Part shown: one piece after another, positions 59,201 to 64,000 of the stretch | How positions within the stretch are numbered: the stretch's first letter is position 1 | How the letters are laid out: the number at the start of each line of letters is the position of its first letter | NCBI GenBank assembly: GCA_001599595.1 | Contig: BCHH01000002.1 | Location: forward strand, 4,147,546-4,211,545 | Direction of reading: 5' to 3' | Length of the DNA stretch: 64,000 nucleotides | DNA from: Beverwykella pulmonaria | Lineage: Eukaryota > Ascomycota > Dothideomycetes > Pleosporales > Melanommataceae | Made by a program: the position numbers and the translations under genes | The notes under the pieces: generated by a model | What the model was told of the DNA's origin: nothing | Databases searched by the model: none | Seen by the model: only the letters and a program-made list of their open reading frames with translations

Positions 59201-60494
59201 TGACCATACAACCATCCGCCTTGTCGGTTGGTCGCCTACTCGAATCGCTCCGCTTAACATTCGTAAACTGAGCGGAGCGAGCACTTCTTCAAGAGGTGCT
59301 AACGATGAACCTATAGCTCCTTGGTCAAATCCAGTCCAGAATACACCAGTGAGATCCTATGATCTTCTAGTTGCTCGAACAAATGAAAACACTATTTTGA
59401 ATTCTCTGCCCCCAGCGGAACCCGAAAAGGAGGTTGTTCTCAAGAAGAAGAAATCGTCTTGGTTCCACCACACCTCTGAAGATAATGAGCGTCAGCTGGA
59501 GAACCAACGTAAACCAGTGAGTGGGCGATTACAGATACCTGAAGCATGGCAAGGCCTTGATGATCGCATCAAGAACGGTCCTCCTAGAAGCGCTGGCCCA
59601 TGTCTCTACACAACTAGCAACAGCAGCGAATTCTCCATGCGCAACAGTGGTTCTGCTGTCGGAAAGGTTGATAATAGTGGAGTACGAAAGGGACTCTTCG
59701 GTTTGTTTGGCAAGAAGTCGAAGGAAGACAAAGGCAAGCAGACCGTGGCATTTAGATGTGAGTACAATATTTTATATTATCCTTGCATCAAACGGGTTGG
59801 TATTTTGTTTACTTTGGTTGTATTTCTCTCGCCATTACTGAATTTGCGGAGTAGTGGATAACTTCAGTTCCTCCTCCTCCATTCTCCCTGGCTATGACTT
59901 CAGGCCCAAAAACGACTCCTATTCCCGATCGGGCCCACCCGTAAGCTGGCTCTCTCGATTCCTCCACATCAAACCTGCGAATAAGGTGTTGTGCTTCCAG
60001 AGTGGCCGCGGCAAGGTCCGACAAGAAATTGTTCGACTGCTGCGCGATTGGCAAAACTTTGGCGTGAGAGACGTCACATTCGACCGAACTGCAAACACTA
60101 TCAATGCTCGAGTTGACAAGAACAATCGTAAGTATACCCGGCTTCTTTTTAGTGCTTAGTCTTTTTAAGGCCAGGGTCTCTTCTACCTACAGTTTTACCG
60201 GCTGTACCAATGCCTTCATCGTAAAGTCACGGACTATCGCGTCGAACTATACAAGCTAATTTCATCATGTTTGCAGATCTAAAGATCAAGCCCGTTTCCC
60301 TCATTACCGAGCTTTTCGTTGTTCTTTCACAAGGAAAGCGCGCCAATCTGTGCCTTGCTCGCTTCACGCAGACTAGAGGTGCGGCGTCGAGCTTTCGGAA
60401 AGCCATAGCACTCATTGAGGAAATATTCCAGGATAGGGGTATGCTAGTGATGGACGAGGAGAAGAAGGTGGCTATGTGTGAGGTCCTGAGTTGA
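56275..60494 (+). CDS. Gin4/Hsl1-type (Nim1-related) serine/threonine kinase
   Basis: Exons 56275-56912, 56961-57707, 57764-59757, 59855-60127 and 60277-60494 give 1289 aa; all introns are GT-AG (48-149 nt) and frames match. The start has context ACCATGG. Kinase domain about residues 115-402: glycine loop GRGGCSRV, Lys146 in AAK, MEYVEGGELF, HRDLKPEN with Asp263, DFG at 282-284, and PCGSPHYAAPEV. A linker of about 700 residues is rich in Ser, Arg and Pro. The last 150 residues (SWLSRFLHIKPANKVLCFQS to the end) resemble the KA1-like lipid-binding tail of Gin4/Hsl1/Kcc4. Yeast members act at the bud neck, coupling septin assembly and morphogenesis to mitotic entry via Swe1. A corresponding septin or septation role here is inferred. 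Confidence 0.93.
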
Positions 60495-61632
60495 CTAGGA
60501 CTTTACCCTTGACACGCACACGGATGTTAAGTCCTTCTTTCGTATCTTGGATAATCGTGAGAATACTTCTCTATCATACAGGGTTGCATGCTGGTTGGGT
60601 ATCATTTGGCATGTGTTGAGGGATCTCATGGTGGAACCGTTTATTCTTGGGTAGTTTAAGGTATGAATTGAGTTCGATATCGACGGTCCTACTTTAGATT
60701 CACCCAACAAACAACTTATACCGACACTGATATTCCACGACAGCAACTTTCTCGGATCTTCCTTTTCGACATTAGTGAGCACGCTTAACCAACTTTCATC
60801 ACTGCGAGCACATCCACCACAACGGCGGAACGAAACGAATCAAAACGAAACAGACGGAAATTCAGGCATCATGTTTGGAGGCACAGCAGTGATACTTGAA
60901 TACTATAATTTTTGTATATTTTTTCCTTTGTAAAGTTTTACTATGTATGATGGCGTTGTCGTGGTTTTGTCGTTGTCAAGGTTTGAAGTGTGTGCCACGA
61001 TGGAGTATAGAGAAAAGATTTTCTAACAAAATTTCAATCGAGCTTCTTATATTTGCTTGTATTTGCATGTCTTGAGGAGATGTGGAGCATTAATTTCGAT
61101 AGCTGTGACGGATTCTAGGAGTATGGTTATGAGAGGCATGATTAACATAACCATCTAACGGTCTGGATAGCTTTGGTGTGTCTGTGAAGTAGGATGTGAG
61201 CTATGGCGACTCCGGAATGATGTGATGGTATGCATGGTTGAAATTAAGTATGGAAGTGAGATGTTTCAATTATTATGATGTTTCTTCCGCTAATGAATGA
61301 AGATGGGTGCAACTTACATATAACCGTAAGAATCAACGCTAGAGTGCACTGCTCGGAACGACCAAGTGAGACGCTCTGAATCGTTGAGAATGGCCACCAA
61401 GACCCCTCTACCATACCGGCGTTCTTTAGACCTTGAACATTTATTTTCGCACTCCCTAGAATCGAGATTATACTCCTTTGTGCATGTGGCGCAGTCGCAC
61501 CCGCCACAATGCCAAGACCGGGCTAATAGTTTTACCGGCCGCACAAAGCGAAGACGCCGAACCTCAAAATCACCCGCCACGACAACGATCTCGAACGACT
61601 AACACACCAGGTACCGCGCCAACACCGCCAAC
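60495..61632. other. Intergenic region between kinase and eL24 genes
   Basis: 3' flank of the kinase gene followed by the eL24 promoter. A cysteine-rich 88-codon minus-strand frame (61580-61314) starts only 53 bases from the eL24 ATG, divergently, and is not called for that reason. I see no clear TATA box. Confidence 0.4.
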
Positions 61633-62493
61633 ATGCGTACCTACGAAGACACCTTCAGCGGTCAGAAGATCTACCCGGGCAAGGTGCGTCTTGCGTCTCT
61701 TTTCCGCCATCGACCTCGTCAAATTTCGCCTGCGCCGACCGCAAATGGCACCGCGGAGACGACAGAGACAGTACATTGGGAATTTATTTGAGGGGACAAT
61801 TGCTGATTTGGGGCGTGAATAGGGCAAGCTCTACATTCGTGGTGACAGCAAAATCTTCCGATTCCAGAATGGCAAAACCGAGAGCCTGTTCCTGCAGCGC
61901 AAGAACCCGCGTCGGATTGCGTGGACGACGCTGTTCCGAAGGCAGCACAAGAAGGGTATCTCTGAGGTTAGTAGGCGCGCTACTTCAGAAGTCATATTCC
62001 ATGAGCATAGGTGGTTGGAGATTGACGGACTGGGCGATGACATCAGGTTGGAGTGTGGACATGGTCCGTTTGGGGAACAATGGATCAACATTCGACATAG
62101 AGCCTCCAGCTCTCGTCCTCCATCTGTTTCTCACCGCCCAGTCCACCTCTTTCCCAGGTTCAATATTTCGGATCCAAAATGGCAAGCTAACAACCCCTCT
62201 TGCAGGAAATCGCCAAGAAGCGCACCCGCCGTACCGTGAAGCACCAGCGTGCCATCGTCGGCGCCTCCCTCGACGTGATTAAGGAGCGCCGCAGCATGCG
62301 CCCGGAGGCACGCTCCGCTGCCCGCACCGCCGCCATCAAGGAGGGCAAGGAAAAGAAGGCCGCTGCTGAATCGAAGAAGAAGGCCGAAAAGGCAAAGTCG
62401 GCCGCGGGCGCAGCACGGGGCCAGGCCGGCCGGATCGCTAGCAAACAGGGAGCAAAGGGCGCAGCGCCCAAAGTTAAGGCGACGACTCGTTAA
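61633..62493 (+). CDS. RPL24: 60S ribosomal protein eL24
   Basis: Exons 61633-61683, 61823-61966 and 62206-62493 give 160 aa, the usual fungal length. Introns of 139 and 239 nt are GT-AG; the second has branch GCTAAC. The sequence is highly characteristic: MRTYEDTFSGQKIYPGKGKL, then YIRGDSKIFRFQNGK, LQRKNPRRIAWTTLFRRQHK, and KKRTRRTVKHQRAIVGASLD. The C-terminus is Ala/Lys-rich. eL24 is a component of the large cytosolic ribosomal subunit, at the subunit interface. Early introns in a short ribosomal protein gene are typical of filamentous ascomycetes. No other ribosomal gene is adjacent. Confidence 0.97.
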
Positions 62494-63306
62494 GCGGAAC
62501 GGATCGGAGGTTCGGATGGGTTCGGGGTCCTCGGTGTTCTTTCTCTCGATGATCAATCTCAAAACTATGGGAAATAAATGGATGGATGGATTGCATGCAT
62601 GGTGCACATACTCATCTTTCTGAACCAACCATTGTGTCAGATTCCTAGAGACTTAGGGTCTGGCGGTAGGGCAACAATGCAATTCATGTCCTTATGAGAG
62701 GTAGACGTGCAAGTTAGCCGAGGGGCTGGAGTGGAAGAAACTAATGTGCAATATGTTTACCATTTGTGGGGAGTCAAGTATGTATTGATGCCACCAATTT
62801 TCTTCACCCCAGTCAAGCCTTTCTTCGCCGTTGCCTACCAGCTCTTCCCCTTTCCTTTCCCCAGATTTTTATCTCTAATCTTCTTCTGTGCAACTGCTAC
62901 CTTCGCATTCGAGTTTTTCTGCCCCTACCCCAAATACCTCAAAACCTTTACGTTTCCCCTCCACTCCCCACCCGAAACTCTGAAATATAATCCAGCTACA
63001 CATCTCAGGGTACAAAGCAGAGTAGCTGGTACTATACAAGACAGTAGGTACCGTACCTGCGAAACCCAGCGCGCGTGTGAAAAGCGAAAGCATGTGCGTG
63101 AGTCTGAGGAGCGGAGTAGTAATGCCGCTAGTAGAGAGGAGAAGTGTGGCTAGGTGGGGATGGAGGGTTGTTCCTATGTGGCCTAGAAACCGCCATTAAC
63201 TTCCAGTTTGCAGTTGGGAGAGCGAGGAAAGCGGGAATTGGAGGAGAAGGGGAGAATGGAGTGTGGCGCCCAGGGCTATGTACCGCAACAGTGATAATAT
63301 TTGTCT
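62494..63306. other. Intergenic region
   Basis: 3' flank of the eL24 gene, then pyrimidine-rich sequence at 62800-63000. A 148-codon plus-strand frame at 62707-63153 is biased by that composition and is not called. Confidence 0.4.
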
Positions 63307-63790
63307 CTAAAGATTGCTCAAGCCCGCGGAGTGTAAGATGACGTAGAATGTCGCCAGCATCTTCGTCAGCATCGCTGTTCTCCATCAGTATCGTTTTCAC
63401 CATGTTGATATATATATCACCCAGACACCTTCTTATTTGGATAAGACAATACGAGAAATACGCATATATGCATACCGACAAGGTTCCCTGTGAATGCCAC
63501 GTTCACAATTGGGGGTATATAGTTGCCTGCGGGATTGCGAACAGTTTGTGGGTTCTGGACTATCCAGTTCGCGGCCTGCAGGGTCAACCCCCGAGGATGA
63601 CAGCGGACAGTTTGTATAGTCTGCTGTGCGGAGACCGCGACTGTAAGGATTGATATTAGGGGCTCTTGGCGGAGGAGGATTACAGCCTTTGTGCTGTGCC
63701 AATGATGCGAGTCGACTATTTTGGCTGTGGGTGGATCCGGCTGGAGAAATGTGAAAATACTTTGAAACCTACCTACCTTCTCTCAAGCAT
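63307..63790 (-). CDS. Tentative small secreted or membrane protein
   Basis: Proposed exons 63790-63777, 63693-63476 and 63374-63307 give 99 aa. The main exon is well supported by look: LISILTVAVSAQQTIQTV suggests a signal peptide with cleavage near VSA-QQ. It continues LQAANWIVQNPQTVRNPAGN and NYIPPIVNVAFTGNLV. The donor after NLV is GTATGC; the acceptor GAACAG at 63375 is preceded by branch-like ACTGAT and gives an end AMLTKMLATFYVILHSAGLS. The first exon (MLER plus donor GTAGGT) is a guess needed to supply a start codon. I do not recognise the family. Secretion is inferred from the hydrophobic leader; a chance frame remains possible. Confidence 0.35.
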
Positions 63791-64000
63791 GTTGGACGTG
63801 AGGGTTGGGCGAGTGCCTGGAGAATGGTAGGGTGTTCATTTTGCTTTCTCTGCTGTTATGTTGATAAGAAAGGGATATAAGAGAGAACAGAAAAAATGAT
63901 AAAATATGGAGGATTGCCTAGCGGGCTAGAAGGCTGAAGCGAAATATGCTTTATTGGCTTCAATATTGGTTCCGTGTATGAAGGGAGACGATGTATGTCC
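63791..64000. other. Window end, no feature
   Basis: About 200 AT-rich bases at the window edge, possibly upstream region of the tentative gene at 63307-63790. Nothing further recognised. Confidence 0.4.

Noticed and set aside
61314..61580. Cysteine-rich 88-codon frame on the minus strand
   Set aside because: Its start lies 53 bases from the divergent eL24 start, leaving no room for two promoters, and no family was recognised. It ends at a GTAAGT, but no sensible second exon follows.
61967..62205. Possible C/D-box snoRNA in the second eL24 intron
   Set aside because: There is only a weak C-box-like GCGATGA, no D box CTGA at a suitable distance and no terminal stem.

Overview
This is a nuclear segment from a filamentous ascomycete (Pezizomycotina; the gene set would suit a Dothideomycete, but the class is inferred). 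The grounds are short GT-AG introns with CTAAC/CTAAT branch sites, fungal-type STAND/HET proteins, an FLC-type TRP-like membrane protein and a Gin4/Hsl1-type kinase. A 348-base run of N shows that it comes from a draft assembly.

The left part (1 to about 28 kb) is an accessory, repeat-rich region holding a cluster of NLR-like (STAND) genes. In order it contains: a TPR relic; an intact 4-exon NACHT gene (892-4792, minus); a dead HET-NACHT-WD40 gene of the het-E/het-D/het-R type (6462-12343, plus), split by a roughly 2.9 kb insertion; a second HET-NACHT-WD40 gene that looks alive (14760-19086, minus), whose WD40 array contains the assembly gap; a Tc1/mariner-type transposase relic; and a NACHT-ankyrin gene with 11 near-identical ankyrin repeats (21758-25267, plus). 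Between them lie duplicated blocks: a MITE-like element with 58-base inverted repeats, decayed copies of the HET gene 5' end, and a repeat of about 1.05 kb carrying a small gene. One copy of that repeat has suffered a 126-base micro-inversion.

The insertion in the dead HET gene is the most unusual object. It is flanked by a 5-base direct repeat (TTGTA), removing it restores the HET reading frame exactly, and it carries a GIY-YIG-type nuclease-like gene and an intron-containing tRNA-Asn(GTT) gene.

The right part (28.9 to 64 kb) is ordinary core genome: argininosuccinate lyase, a 70-aa protein with a probable lipidation motif, an FLC/TRP-like membrane protein, a mitochondrial hotdog-fold thioesterase, a GFA/CENP-V-type zinc protein, a C2H2 transcription factor, a Gin4/Hsl1-type kinase, ribosomal protein eL24 and a tentative small secreted protein. 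A stretch of about 13 kb (39.9-53.0 kb) has no gene I can support. Its last 4.5 kb is GC-rich and probably the long upstream region of the C2H2 gene.

The STAND genes are of the kind used in fungal non-self recognition and regulated cell death. The core genes are functionally unrelated to each other.
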